Shown here: positions 1 to 12,195 of the stretch, piece by piece
Layout of the letters: every line of letters starts with the position of its first letter
Position numbering within the stretch: position 1 is the stretch's first letter
Source of the DNA: Gnetum montanum
Lineage: Eukaryota > Streptophyta > Gnetopsida > Gnetales > Gnetaceae
Reading direction: 5' to 3'
Assembly (NCBI GenBank): GCA_015680685.1
Contig: MNCI01005867.1
Span: 613,782-677,781 of the forward strand
Length of the DNA stretch: 64,000 bases
Position numbers and translations under genes: made by a program
The notes under the pieces: model-generated
Databases searched by the model: none
The model's input: the letters and a program-made list of their open reading frames with translations, nothing else
Told to the model about the DNA's origin: nothing

Positions 1-1858
1 TTATTGATAAAATGTGTTGATGTACTTAATTATTTTTTTGAGTGGCTATGCTTAGGCTAAAAACAAAGTCTTATAACTTGAGAAATAAGCACCTTATTAT
101 CACTCTAAGTGATGGTCCCTTTGATGGTGACAAAGCTTTTAATAAACAGAATTTAATCATTTTCTCCAATATATGCACATTATGGGCTTCTAAGTCAACC
201 TATAGGTTAAGACGTTTGTTACCAGTAGGAAAATTACCTCTCCCTCCAACCACATAGCATTTAATTTAATTTGAAGAGAAGCAATTTTTTATTCATTACT
301 GACTTGAAAGATATTTGCCAAATTTTTCTGTACTTGATATGCACAATCTTTCTATAGGCTCAAACATACAAACATTTATGCTACATAGTTATTCTAGTTA
401 ATAATTATGGTTCAAATAATTGCATACTTCTACCATTTCCTCTTAGTAGCATCCTTATTCAAATTTTGTAAACATTATAATTTATTATCATTATACCTTA
501 AGACTTTGGAAGTGGTACACAAAATTTTGGTCTTTCCATTAGAGGCTCTAGTTTGTTAGCCCAAATGCTCATGGTTCAAGTAACACATGAGGTGCTTTTT
601 AATTTCTTCAAGGTTAGCTTGAATACTTGTGCTCACAAACCAACCCACATGGATACCATGTAAGAAAAATATACAATAGTCCAAACCATGATACTAAAAA
701 ATTTATGGTAGTGGATATGGTTGAAATAGAAATAAGGAGAGAACCCAAGGCAATTTTTCAAGATTGGATAATGTGATTGTTATTCCTACAAATGGAAAGC
801 CATGGTATTTAATGTAACAAAACTAGGTAAAGCAAAGTAACTATAACTACATGAACATAACTCCTTGTATCAAAATTAAATCAACAAATAAGTGAGTTTT
901 TAAATAATTGACCATATGAATTAAATTAATTACAAATGCAAATAGTAGTGATGGTTACAACCATGGAAAAGAATGTGCACAATTATTAATGATTATGCAT
1001 TGTAAATGAACAAATGAAAAAGTTTGATATTTCAAACAAATCATGCTAGCAGAACCATGCTACTAGTTTTAAACTGAGGTTTTATTTACATTTACTAAGA
1101 CCTTTTGGATTTGTTGAACCAAATTTAAAATTCCTTTTATGGAATTCTTTTAATACATAACTCAACATATCCTATTGAAATCGAACCTATGGCTTGGGTT
1201 TTCCAAGCCAAGGCTCTTCCCATGAAGCTAATACCTCATTTTGGTTAGGAGGCCAACTACTACTTGACTTTTTCATGTTGAATAAATAATAATTGTCATG
1301 ATGCTAGGTCAAGAAATGAAATTTTTCTCAAAATTGGATGAACTTTATTAAGAAAAAAAATAATTAAGGTCATAACACTAGGCCAAGAGATGAACTTTTT
1401 TCTTGAATTATTATGGGTATGTATCATTAATTTGAAAAAGAAAAAGAATCTCTCAACCAAATAATATATATACATCATAAGTATGTAGCTAAGCTAACTA
1501 TTAAAATGATTATCCTAAGTGGTCACATTGATTATACCACCATATGTCAAAATAAAAGCTAGAAAGCCCCTTTTTCTTCTTTTTTATTTTGGCACACATT
1601 GCACATGCTTTCAAGTTAACTTCAAACATTAAAAATCAAAGTAGACTTGAACATCAATTTATAGCAATAGGTTAATTAGTTGATGTAGTAGAGATAAACA
1701 AACAAGCATGTAGATTGACATTGTACTTCGGAGATGATTTAATAGACATCCTATGAAACTATAGATAAGGGTAACTAAATAAAGTAGAGAGTGTGTATAT
1801 TATAAAGATTAGAAATCCCATCTAGTTGTTAAGAAGGATTACTAAAGAAAAGGATAAC
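1..1858. other. AT-rich flank outside the nested elements, no gene seen
   Basis: I see no convincing coding region here. Positions about 1060-1260 resemble about 47320-47510, and more weakly 60262-60600: all share a 'ctaagac...ttcaaaattcctttt...ataactcaa' core, so this is a dispersed repeat. An imperfect local duplication is visible around 1290-1420 ('gtcat..ctagg.caag'). The last five bases (ATAAC) form the left target duplication of element 1. Confidence 0.5.
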
Positions 1859-2759
1859 TAATAAGTGGTGGAACAATTCAACACCCAACCATACAAGTCA
1901 TCGGCATTCACACGTGACCATATCATAATTAGTGGATGAGGCAATGTAATTATGCTAGCAATTGATTTAAGTTCAAGACCATTGTCTTCCCACATAGATC
2001 TAGTGAAGTTTATGTGTTTGGTTTAGCTCACCATGAGGTATATGATATCTAATGTTGTTTGGCCATTATTTCTCCCAACAAACATGGTGGAATGAAATTA
2101 GTTTCTAAGTCTAAATAAAATAATAAATAAATCTATTCTATCCTATGGCAATCGATATTCATTCCTAATTTTCCATACATGTCTTGAGCTTATGTAATCA
2201 TTACTAGGATTACCATGTACTTTGCTACTAGGTGAACCAAGCAATAATACTACTAGGTTACCAAATGATCACACTTTACACTTAAAATCAGTCGTATCCA
2301 TTTTGCATACTAACAACAGTAAAAGTAAAGTGCATGGAATAGTAAAATATTAACTAGGAAAGCTGTAATTAGTAGTCTAAGTGAAAAAGGTTAACATTAT
2401 TCTAAGTGAAGCAGTAAACTAAGTGAATGTTGCAATAGTATGAAATAGATCGATCTTTATTGCCAATCACACTTGCGTCCAAGTACAAGATGTTCAAATA
2501 AAAACTCCATTCACTAAATCACACTACACTGCAAGCATTCATGCTTCTAAGTACTTAAGACTAAATTCATGAAATAAAACTATCAAAGTTTGGCTACTAT
2601 AAAATAAATCTTATTTTAGATCCATGAGCCTAAGTGCTATATTGATAGGTTGGCATGCATCCCACTATAGCGTTTATATGATGATGCAGCTTATGCTACA
2701 ATATCGTAGATATGATATTGTTGTTATGATATCATTGTCGATTGAAATTGATGTTATCA
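1859..2759 (-). repeat. 3' LTR of element 1
   Basis: It aligns along its length with 43196-44060: 'gaacaattcaacacccaacc' near the left end, then 'gtaattatgctagcaattga', then a GATATC-rich segment. It begins TAATAAG where its partner has TGATGAG, and ends TTATCA. It is directly followed (to the right) by TACCCCCAC, the complement of the polypurine tract. Confidence 0.87.
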
Positions 2760-2770
2760 TACCCCCACAA
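2760..2770 (-). other. Polypurine tract of element 1
   Basis: On the minus strand it reads TTGTGGGGGTA, immediately before the LTR start TGATAAC. Element 2 has GTGGGGGTA at the equivalent place. Confidence 0.7.
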
Positions 2771-2963
2771 CTAATTGAAAATTCATCCTCAAGTTAAAAA
2801 AAATGAGGATAAAGTCCCTTACAAAATTGGGAGGTAGATTTACATGACTCACTAACTATATACATGACACTAAATGTTGCAATGGTGTTTTACAAGAATT
2901 GACACAAGTTATGACTAGACAAATTGAAGCAAAATAACAAAACTTAATGAAGCTCAATGTAGC

Positions 2964-5725
2964 CTAAGTAGTGCCTACTGGTGATGGATCCTTCATCAAT
3001 TGCTTTCCCTTGTGATCAGGTTTCTAAAACTTGTATTTGATGAGCAGTGCTTGAAGCTTCTCTTCTTTTGTTCTAGGTTCATGTACCATCCATGCTTGTT
3101 TTGCAATGTGTGATGGGGCTAGTACATCCCATGAACATGGTAGTTGCAGAAACATCTAATTAGCCTTGGTGTACCATTCCACAAATTTCCTTATCTCTTC
3201 TTCAAATGCCCTAGTCATCTTGCATAACTCCTAATAATTAAATACTCTTTTGGTCAGGTTTGTTGCAACACCTTTCTGTCCTTGGTAGCCAACCTTAACT
3301 ACTTCTAATTCAAAGTTCGCCAACTATAGCTTTTGTAGAGCATCTTTTCAATTTGCAAACTTCTTTTCATATAATGCATATGTGGCTACTACTTATTATT
3401 CAAGCTCATTTCTGGGCCTATGTACTGTCAACATGGCCAGGTTAGCATAATGAAGGTTAGTTAACCCTATGTATTCTTTCAAATCTTGTATCTGTAGGTC
3501 TTTATTTTTTATCTCTACTTGGCGGACATGAGCATAGATATTTAAGATGGGTTGCTAGTCTAGATTTTGTGCTAATATGGAATTGATCTATGCTTTCGCC
3601 ATCTAGATATCCTTTTCATTAATTTGTTTATACATGCCTACCTAATCGCAGAAGTGTTTTTTGAGCCTTTCGTGCTTCTTTTCCTTATTTGTCACGCACT
3701 TGTTTCAATAGTTGATTTCTATTTGATTACATGTGCCTCCTCCATTAAGAGGGTTTTGTTTCTTCTTACTAAGTGGCTCATGTAATGATTGACTCTCATC
3801 AATTGTTTCCTCAACTAATTGATGCCCTCCTCAAGGATGTTTTTCTGTTTGTCTACATTAGTTAACCTAGTATTGTTTGCAATGAGTTGCTTATTCTCTT
3901 CTTGTACTATGATGAGTGCCTTAGCATATGCGTATGTCTATGCTTCTACTATTGAGGCATTCCACACTACTTTCTCCTTTGCATTCTCCACTTGCTTATT
4001 TTGCTCCATTAGGTGATTGATTTATTCTATACTAAACTGCTCTAGCTAATCACACACAACATATTATGCAAGATCTCTACGTTCAACCCTTAGGGTTTTA
4101 AGCTCTTCTTGTAGTCTAAGAATTTCATTTTCTACATGCTATACCTTGGTTTCTACCATGACTAGCTTATCCTTGGTTACTATTAGTTCTTATGTTATTG
4201 TAGTTACATCACTTGGGATGTGGAAAAGAGTTGTCATGACTTGCCTAGTTTGTAGTAGTCGATCCAACACATCTTCATGATTGGCAAGATTCATCAAGGT
4301 ACCAGCTAGCATTTAAGCATCCCTAACTCTAATTAGATTCACTGGTTGCACAATAGGTACATTAAATGATTCTTTTATGTGATTTGTGATCAATTCTACT
4401 ACTCCTATTACATCCTAGTGTTGCATAATCACAACCATGGTTCCTTCTCTAGTTTCAAGCACCACTTGGAATGATGCACCATTCCTAGAAATCTGTTGTG
4501 ACCAACGGGCTTCTCCTCCTGATTGTAATGATATTTGTCCATTGATAGGGTCTATGGAAACTATGGGCTAGATGGCACTATCAATGACTCTGTAGAGGTT
4601 GGCCTCTTCATGAGTTCCCCAACTGATGGTCTCTACAATTTATTGTAGATGACTCATTGATGACCTATAATCTTATGGTAATGGTGGCAAAACTTGTTGA
4701 TGTTATTGCTCTTGTTGCTGACTACTGGATCCCGCTTGTTGTTGTTGTATAGTAGTTTGTGTGATTTCTTCAGAAAACATTTGTTTGTTCCTCCACTTAA
4801 TCTTTCTTTGGTGGTGCTGGCTTGAGCATTTTAGCATAAGAGACATTTTGAGCCTTCCTAAGGACATCATTGGTATATCCCAGGATTCCAGCATGTTTGC
4901 ACAGCTTCCTAATGAGGCAAGGAAATGGAAGTATTAGCTTCTCTACCTTCTTTTCCTCAAACTTCCTTTGGATCTCCATGAAATAGAGTTATGCAATGTT
5001 TGCGTTATACTTTCCAATTAAGATCGCACTTTCCATGGCTGCATATGTTGATATTTTGTTTAATCTTTTTGTGGAAAATAGGTGATATGTGCTAATTTTG
5101 AAATAAATTCTCCCTTCAAGGGTTAATTCATTATAATCCTTGTCTTATTTACCATATACCCTTTGCAACCATAGTTTCCATGTATCTATATTTGATCTAG
5201 TCAACAATGTGCTACTCTTGCCCCTTCATTGGCCATGTTAAGGGCTTCAACTATTGTCTTAACTGAATAGAAAGCTGAAACTCCCTCAATATTAACTATT
5301 GTATCCTCTCCTTTATTGTGAAAGAATTGATAGATCTCCCCTAAATACCATTTTTCATTATTTAAGAATGTGGTTCATCATGGTGATGCTTGGAGTTGCA
5401 TCCTCATTTTTTCTGGAGCAAATTCTATGAATAGGCCAAAGTTTAGTTTCACAATTACTATAGTCAAGATCGATTTCTCTTAGATGGCTTGGAGGCAATC
5501 TAGTGATAGCGTGAGGGGCTGTCTTTATGCTTGTGGTTCTTTTGCCTCCACCTAGGCCAAATCTTTGGTAGTAGGAGTTTCTTAATAGATGCTAAAAGAT
5601 TGAACCTCCTACTCTGCATGTTCTACTTGTGGATCTTATTCTCTTGTTTGACCTCTTCCATGTCCTCTAGGTGTTTTGCTTGTAGATTGTGAGGGTCCTC
5701 CTATGGCTCCTCTCTTCAAGGCCAT
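2964..5725 (-). pseudogene. Element 1 accessory ORF (plant-transposon-domain plus coiled-coil protein), decayed
   Basis: The start follows the pattern shared with elements 2 and 4: Met-x-x-Lys, then a Gly-Pro-Ser-Gln stretch and an Arg/Gly-rich run. Around 5400-5200 is a block like WYLGEIYQFFHNKGE. The segment near 4980-4880 contains FPCLIRKLCKHAGILGYTND, which resembles the family called 'putative plant transposon protein' (from memory). A Gln/Ser-rich linker follows (about 4780-4700). The rest is charged and predicted coiled coil, with the tail motif MFxQLPCxWDV near 3170-3120 and a stop at 2964-2966 after a GTT tail. Several in-frame stops and shifts show it is dead. The function is unknown. 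Its position after pol matches the env-like ORF of Athila elements, but I see no signal peptide or clear membrane anchor. Confidence 0.72.
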
Positions 5726-7800
5726 CTATAATCATCAAAGACTTAGGAATTATTAAAATATTTATTTCAATTTTTAATAACCCTTTTCTTTCTCATGCCT
5801 TTAATTAGATCAAGTTCTTAGCTTATTATGCTTGCAAAGTTAGAAAATGTTTTAAAAAGAAACCTCATAGGTGTTAATTTCCTTATAACCCTTCATAGTT
5901 GTCCATTTTGCTCTTGTTTATGGCTCATAATAGTTGGCATAGTTTATTAAGAGAATTATTTAAGTATTTCTTACTTTCTTTTTATTAAAAATGTTTATTT
6001 TCCCCTTCATACTTACCCTTATAATACCTTCTAGGAATTAGAAAATTCTAACTCAAATTGTAGCAATATCACGCTAGTCACCCCCCACCCACCCTCGCCC
6101 CAACTAAGTTGAGAGCTCAATGATCAACAAGGTTCAAGAATTATAGAAACTGGAGCTACGAGTGTGTAGTTATGAGGGTTTGAAGTTGGAAGGTTAGAGT
6201 TTTGGGTTGAAGTAAAAAATGGCAAAAACTCTCCCCTCTTCAAAAGCTAAGAATGAAAAATTCGCTAAGTCCCCCATAGTATATATGCTTTTTTATAATT
6301 GTAATATCAGAGATCTAATATCGGAGGTGAACTTTTCAAATTTTGTGTTGACTTCTTGGGAACAAAAATGAGTCATTTGGAATAACTGGAAGATATGAAA
6401 CATGTTTAGAGGGTCTTGGGCTATGATTGATGTATATTTTTTGAGAATTTGTCATATAAAGTGCATAAAGAAGGAATCTTAGGTGATGAAAGTTCATTAA
6501 GTGTTGATAAGATGGATGAGATGGGTAATGAATTCATATCGTTGGAACGGATATTTTGAATGCTAATGGAAGTTTTTATTGACATTTATTATTGTTGGAA
6601 GGCTTAAGATGATGTGGAATGGCTTTCCAAGTATAAGATACAATAGTTATACAAGCGGGTCCTCCCCAAAACAGGATCTAGCCCTTAATGCCCTTGTATA
6701 ACCACACCTAAAAATGTCCTTTGGCACTTAAGGAGTTGAATGTAATGCATACCTATTTAGCAAAACACACATGTTAGTATCACCAAGTTGGGAAAATTTG
6801 ACTATGTTACACAAACCATAAGTTATAATTATTCAAATAGTGAGATGAGATGGACTTAGAAGGGATCGCGAAAATTGGAACATGAGGTGTCTTACCATAG
6901 GCATAATGATTTCTTGTGCTTTATTGGTGGTTAAATTAATCAATTAGCCTTTCTGTCCAAGGTTCAAACCAAGTAAAGACCACATTTTAGTGACATTGAA
7001 TTATTTCATCTCATGGAGGCACAACCATAAGACTAACACTGTTTTAAGGAGTATTACCACTTGGCGTATTATCCAAGGAAGGATTTTATTCATTGCATGT
7101 TTTATTTTTTCGATTCCTGAGAAGCTGCCTACCTTTAGGCATGGGAAACATATCTTTCTAGTTGGACCCCTAGAAATTTATTGTGTGCATGAGCTTTTAT
7201 TTTTTAAAATCTGTGTTAGCCTTACCAAAGGACTACCTCTAAGCATGGGTAACATGTCTTTCTAGTGACATGGTAAGGCAGCACTTATTTTACACTTCCA
7301 TTTTTCATTACATCTACAAGGATATAATACAACCTAAGCAACAAAATAGAACTCATAGCAGTAGTCCAAGAGAATCCACAAATTCCCTTGATGTCACACC
7401 CTTGACATTCCCACTTGGTTCTTCACTTTTCGATTCAAGCATAATGATCACAAGTTTATTCTTAGTTTTATGATGGAAAGAATATCATTATAGCCATGGT
7501 AAGAACCTCTTATTAATGGAATTGATGAATGAATGTTGTGGTTTCACTATGCAAATAATCAGTCCCTTATGACTTGATAACATAGGGAAATTTGCATCTT
7601 ATTGGACTACATCTTGCCTTATTCTTAATGTGTTTTATTAACAATCAAAATTATTTACAAGGGAAATGAAAACAAAGTATGAAAACAATGAAAATGTAAA
7701 AGAATGAAGAATCATTAAAGAATTGAAAAATGTGAAAGAATTAAAAGATTGTTAAGAAACTAAAAAGTATAAATGAATGTAAAAGTGAAAAGCTCAATAA
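5726..7800 (-). other. Element 1 spacer between pol and accessory ORF
   Basis: No ORF is supported. Blocks are shared with the spacers of elements 2 and 4: 'gggtcctccccaaa...taatgcccttg.ataa' near 6655-6700 (compare 21030-21075 and 33798-33850), and 'aggcatggg.aacat.tctttc' near 7140 and 7240 (compare 21588 and 34270). A G-rich minus-strand tract lies at about 6080-6110. The region also holds the promoter-like module listed separately. Conservation of a noncoding spacer in three copies suggests a cis function in the family. Confidence 0.6.
6277..6325 (-). promoter_or_regulatory. Promoter-like module before element 1 accessory ORF
   Basis: On the minus strand two GATATT units (one within CCGATATT, one within CTGATATT) are followed by a TATATA stretch, about 550 bp before the accessory ORF start. 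The LTR U3 of this element carries the same kind of GATATC units before its own TATA box. A promoter role is inferred. Confidence 0.45.
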
Positions 7801-7819
7801 AGTACCTACGAGTTCAAAT

Positions 7820-9302
7820 GAACACCCCCACAACTATCATCAAGATTGGTTAAATGAAAGGGAGAACGAGTGGAAAATAGTTGGAAAAACTAGGTAGATT
7901 CCTTGGAATGTTCCTAGTAGAATTTGACTTGCTAACAATGATCTTATGTGGATAACATAGGTGGTAAATATGTAAGGCACTAGATGGATAAGTGGCTTGA
8001 ACAATGTACGGTCCCTTCCAAAGTGTCTAAAATTTATCTTTTTGGGATAAATGATTAGGATTATAGTAAAGGACCTTGTCACTCGGTTGTATAGTTACTT
8101 GCATTATCTGTGTATCGTGCCTAAGTTTGAAGTAATGTTTGTGATCTTTATTACTCATGAGTGCTATGAGCCTGTTTTCATCTAAAAGATTTAGATTCAT
8201 GAGATGTTCTTTTTGAGCTAAGCTTAAATCAAGGTCAAGTTAACTAGCAATAGCTAGAGTGTGGAGCTCTACTTGGATTGGAAGTGTTGGTAACTTACCA
8301 TAAACTAACTCATATGGTGAGTATCCTATAGGTAACTTCCAGGTTGTCCTATAGGCCCATAGAGCATCATTTAGTTTAGTGCTCCAATCCTTTCTAAACC
8401 TACCAACTGTCCTAGTAAGTATCATAGTAATTTCTTGGTTAGTGACTTTGGCTTGATCATTTACTTCAAGATGATATGGTGTGGTCAGTTTATGGTTCAC
8501 CCCAAGTTGTTGCATGAGCTTTTTAAATGTATCACCAGTGAAGTGAGTCTCATTATCTTATATGAGCATTATTTGTACTCCAAATCTATTCACCACATGC
8601 TATTGGAAGAATTTGATAGTTGTCCTTGCTGTATAATCTTTCATTATTGCTACCTCTACCCACTTAATACAATAATCCATAGTCACAATTATGTATGCTT
8701 TTCCATTTGACATTGGTTGTATGAGCCCCATAAAATTAATTTCCCATATGTCAAAAGGTTCAAGTGGTTGTAGCCATTGTTGTGGCCCTTCATATTTGGC
8801 TGTAATTCCTCCATCTCTTTGGCATCGCTCACAAGGTTACACAAAAGTATGGGCATCTTTCAATAAGGTAGGCCAAACGTAGCTTGCCATCATCAATTTG
8901 AGTGTTGTGCTACACCCTACATAGTGGCCACCACATGGGCCTTCATGGACTTCCTATAAGACTCTCTATTGATCACATTTTGGAACACACCATCTGACTA
9001 GTACATCCACTCAAATCTTGTATAGATTGCCATTGATTTCCATATATCTTTTTGCTCTATGCAGGAACTGTTCCCATTATTTCTTACTTCAATTAGCAGG
9101 AAGCACTTGTGTTAATAGATAGGTTAGATATTATGTGGTCCATGGATTCCCTATTGAACTTACAACCTTGACTATTTCAGTAAATAGGTTCTCATCAAGG
9201 AACTGGTTGGATAAAGATTCTATTTGATCCTAGGCATCCTACTTTAACCTTGATAGATGATCGACTACCACATTTTCTATTCCCTTTTTATTAATCATCA
9301 TG
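7820..9302 (-). pseudogene. Element 1 integrase and end of RNase H
   Basis: Read right to left, 9302-9150 completes RNase H ('ENVVVDHLSRL'), cut here by element 2. The integrase follows from about 8985 to 7830. Its core reads HKLTTPYHLEV, then WSTKLNDALWAYRTTWKLPI and GYSPYELVYGKLPTLPIQVE, which is typical of gypsy integrases of this lineage. The catalytic Glu expected in the 'QAEVxN' block is Lys here (QAKVTNQEI), as in element 4. The C-terminal region near 8080-7840 survives only in shifted frames. Function would be insertion of the element's cDNA; this copy is broken. Confidence 0.82.
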
Positions 9303-9307
9303 ATGTC
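9303..9307. other. Left target site duplication of element 2 (ATGTC)
   Basis: ATGTC precedes the left LTR and is repeated exactly at 25389-25393. Joining the flanks restores a continuous RNase H reading on the minus strand. Confidence 0.9.
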
Positions 9308-10175
9308 TGATGAGTGGTGAGGTACCCCTACACTCAACCATATGAATACAAGCGCTTCACGCACAATCCGGTCAAATTCTACAAATGGGCTAGTTGTGGT
9401 ATATAAATAGTTGCTCGTTGATCGTAGTTTGCTATCTTCCCACCTAGACTAGTATTTTTTTTGTCATGTATGGTTTAGTCAAGGGTGAGGTATATGATGT
9501 AGTCCTAAACTAGTGCTACTCCTAGAGGCAATAGAAAATAACTTGTTAAGCTAAGAGGAAAAGGATAAAGAGAGTCTAAGCTAGCCTAAGTGCGATGAGC
9601 ATCTATCCCTTAATCATCTATACACATCTTGGACCTCGTGTACTACTGTTGGGATTACCAAGCACATGTCCTAGGTACACTACTAAGATACCAAGTAGTC
9701 ACACTTAAATGTTTGTGATTAAGTCATACTCATTCCGTGTTTACTAACAGGGATAGGAGAGGAAGGTAGAGAGAGATTAATTATGAAAGCAATAAATAAC
9801 AGTTAAATAATTAAAATAAGTGAATGCTACAATGATGAAGTAATCTTGATCCTTATTTGCAATCATGTGCGTGTCCAAGTATGTCACACTCGAATGAAGG
9901 TGTCGTACAATTACAATCATCACACTATGGGCATCCACTGGGGAAAAAGGGTTGAGAAGAACTATAAATGAAAGCTAACTTCTAAAATAAACTATTGACT
10001 GACTCTAAAAACTGACTCCCAACTCCTTGCGTCTACATGTGTATTTGTAGGCCCATACAGGAGTAACAATATCGCACATCTGATATCACTAGCCAGGTTG
10101 CGATATCGCATACCCGATATCGCGTATGCAATATCTCGTGTTCGATATCAGAGCCTAATGAATCACAATTGATCA
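9308..10175 (-). repeat. 3' LTR of element 2
   Basis: It matches 24521-25388 over the same 868-bp length, starting TGATGAGTGGTGAGGTACCC and ending TGATCA. It contains a GATATC array (about 10065-10152) and, on the minus strand, a CCTACAAATACA TATA-like box. The polypurine tract lies at 10176-10184. Confidence 0.92.
10065..10152 (-). promoter_or_regulatory. GATATC palindrome array in U3 of element 2 3' LTR
   Basis: About six units of the GATATC type occur within about 90 bp, several extended to GCGATATCGC-like palindromes. They lie just before the TATA-like box of the LTR. The same array is at about 25272-25372 in the partner LTR. Confidence 0.6.
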
Positions 10176-10372
10176 TACCCCCACGACTGAATGAAAACGC
10201 ATCCTCGAGTCGAACAAAATGAGAACAAGCTCCATTGATTACACAGTGGAGAGGTATGGGATTATTGATTGACTAGGAATTTATTCATGCCACAATGGAG
10301 AATTGAATAGAACAAAATTTGAACAGACACAAAAAAAATACAAAATCAAAAAATTACAAAATTTTGTGGAAC

Positions 10373-10941
10373 TCATGTGGTTCTAGGTGGTGGTGGCTCC
10401 TCCATGGGTTGCTTCCTCTTATCTTGTGCTCTAGGCTTTGGGATTTGATGGCTTTGAAGGAATGACTAGAGCTTTTCTTCTTCAGTTTGGGGATCCTATG
10501 CCATCCATGCTAATGCTCCAATGTTTGATAGAGTTAGCACCTTCCATGGACATGGTAGTTGAGGGAACATCTTATTTGCTTTGACGTACCAGGCTGCAAA
10601 CAACCATCGTTCCTCCTCATAGGCTTTGGCTTTATCCCTGTACTCTTGGAAATTTGTAAGCCATTGAGCCAAGTCCACTGCGAAATCTTTCTGCCCTTGG
10701 TAGCTAGTCTTAACAACCTCTAGTTTAGAAGTTGTGACTTCTAGCTTCTGCAATGTTTTCTTGTACTTCGAAAATTCTACTTCATATTTGGCGTAGGTGG
10801 CAGCTACCTGCTTCTCAAGCTCTGTTCTCGAGTGTCCTCCTATCAACATGGCTAGATTAGCATATAGAAGGTTTGCCAATTCCATGTACTCTGTGAGATC
10901 TTTAATCTACAAGTCTCGACTTTTAAGATCTACTTGGTGGG
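10373..10941 (-). pseudogene. Element 2 accessory ORF, C-terminal part
   Basis: This is the end of the accessory ORF, separated from its N-terminal part (17948-20152) by element 3. It reads ELEKQVAATYAKYEVEFSKY, a charged heptad-like stretch, followed by MFPQLPCPWKV, a motif also seen in elements 1 and 4. It ends in a Pro-rich tail (EEPPPPRTT) and a stop at 10373-10375. A long coding stretch (10885-10496) is still open. Joining 10941 to 17953 gives an uninterrupted frame across the insertion point. Confidence 0.8.
10937..10941. other. Left target site duplication of element 3 (GTGGG)
   Basis: GTGGG stands before the TGTTGG start of element 3 and again at 17948-17952. Both are inside the accessory ORF of element 2. 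Confidence 0.8.
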
Positions 10942-11287
10942 TGTTGGCACATTTCGGCCATTTCATGGAACAGGTTGACCTGATAAAATTGATTAAAGGT
11001 TTTTGCAATATAAGAATTGAGAATTGGACATCACAATATGTTTATTGACAACAAAAGTAGAGAGTGCAATAATGCAATCGCCTTCTCCGTTGGTCCCTCG
11101 GATGTTCACAACTAGTTCCTTGCGACCGACACAAGGAAAACTACCGCAACAATAGCACACACACATACTCACATTAACTACTAAGTCTATTTGGAGGTAT
11201 CTAGGCCTTGGTGTTGCCAGAGACCAGCAAGCACCTAAATCCTATTCAAGGACAATCGTTGGCAGACATCCCAAACGGTCGCCAACA
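10942..11287 (+). repeat. 5' LTR of element 3
   Basis: It starts TGTTGG and ends CCAACA. The last 150 bp or so (from about 11136) match 17806-17947, including 'atagcacacacacatactca' and 'ggaggtatct.ggcctt.gtg'. The first 190 bp do not match the sequence before 17806. A possible primer site, TGGTGCTAGAAGGAGGG, begins at 11295, but I cannot assign a tRNA. Confidence 0.7.
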
Positions 11288-11412
11288 GTTCTTTTGGTGC
11301 TAGAAGGAGGGCTGAAAATTTAGCCTCTAAGTTCATAAGCCTTATAATTTTAGCACATCAACAATTCTTTGTTATTATAAAGACTTAAGAAATTAGATGC
11401 TATTTTTAGTTC

Positions 11413-12195
11413 ATGACCAAGAAGATTGATAGTTTGGAAAATTTAAAAGTTTCAAAGGATATTCTTGATTCTAAGATTGATTCTTCATCAGAAGAAGAAC
11501 AAAAGAAAGTTTTTGAATTGGGAACAAGTAGCGGAGTGAAAACTAGAAGATCAAGAAGATCACCCATTATATCTGGTTTATCGATTTATAAGAGAAGATC
11601 TAGAAAGTCTAAGAGTTCAACTATCCAAAGGAATAGGATGGCAAATCCTTGGCAAAGAGTTACACCATTAGGATTTCAAAATTACAATGATATTCCTAAG
11701 GTAGTTTACAAATATTTTCCTGAGCCTTTCATTCCTGGAAAAGCTTGTTTAGCTAAAGAATATATTCACATGTTTGAGTTAGCTTTAGCTCATGCAAATA
11801 TTCAACATCAAGATCACGCTTGTAGGTTGTTTGTATCAAATTTAAAGAATATGGCTCATATTTGGTATTCGAACTTACCAAGTAATAGTATTACAAGTTG
11901 GGATGACATGAAGAATCTTTTCTTGGCCCAATTTGGTAATCAATTAGATAAACAAAAACTATACCATGGGCTGATACAAGCTAAGCAAGGAGTTAAAGAG
12001 TCAATTAGAGATTTTAACATCAAGTTTCAACGAATTTGTGGACTCTTCCAAAGACAATATAGACCATAAGAAGAAATGCTTAAAGAAACTTATCTCAAGG
12101 TTGTTAACCCCAACATTTCAATTTGGTTAAGGAGAACTCCAAACTTAACTACACTTAATGACAACTTTAGTGAAGCTATACAGTTAGAAAAATAG
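11413..12195 (+). pseudogene. Element 3 gag
   Basis: The ORF opens with a charged Lys/Ser/Glu-rich region and an Arg/Ser-rich stretch. It then enters the retrotransposon gag core: FVSNLKNMAHIWYSNLPSNS, then ITSWDDMKNLFLAQFGNQL and ESIRDFNIKFQRICG. This fold builds the virus-like particle. A stop at 12067-12069 breaks it, but the same frame continues (EEMLKETYLKVVNPNISIWL) to a second stop at 12193-12195 and on into the next segment. I do not see a clear CCHC knuckle. Confidence 0.85.

Noticed and set aside
42-257. Plus-strand frame of 71 codons at the window start
   Set aside because: Low-complexity AT-rich frame with no domain or supporting context.
8435-8882. Plus-strand frames over element 1 integrase
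   Set aside because: They are shadows of the minus-strand integrase, whose motifs are clear.
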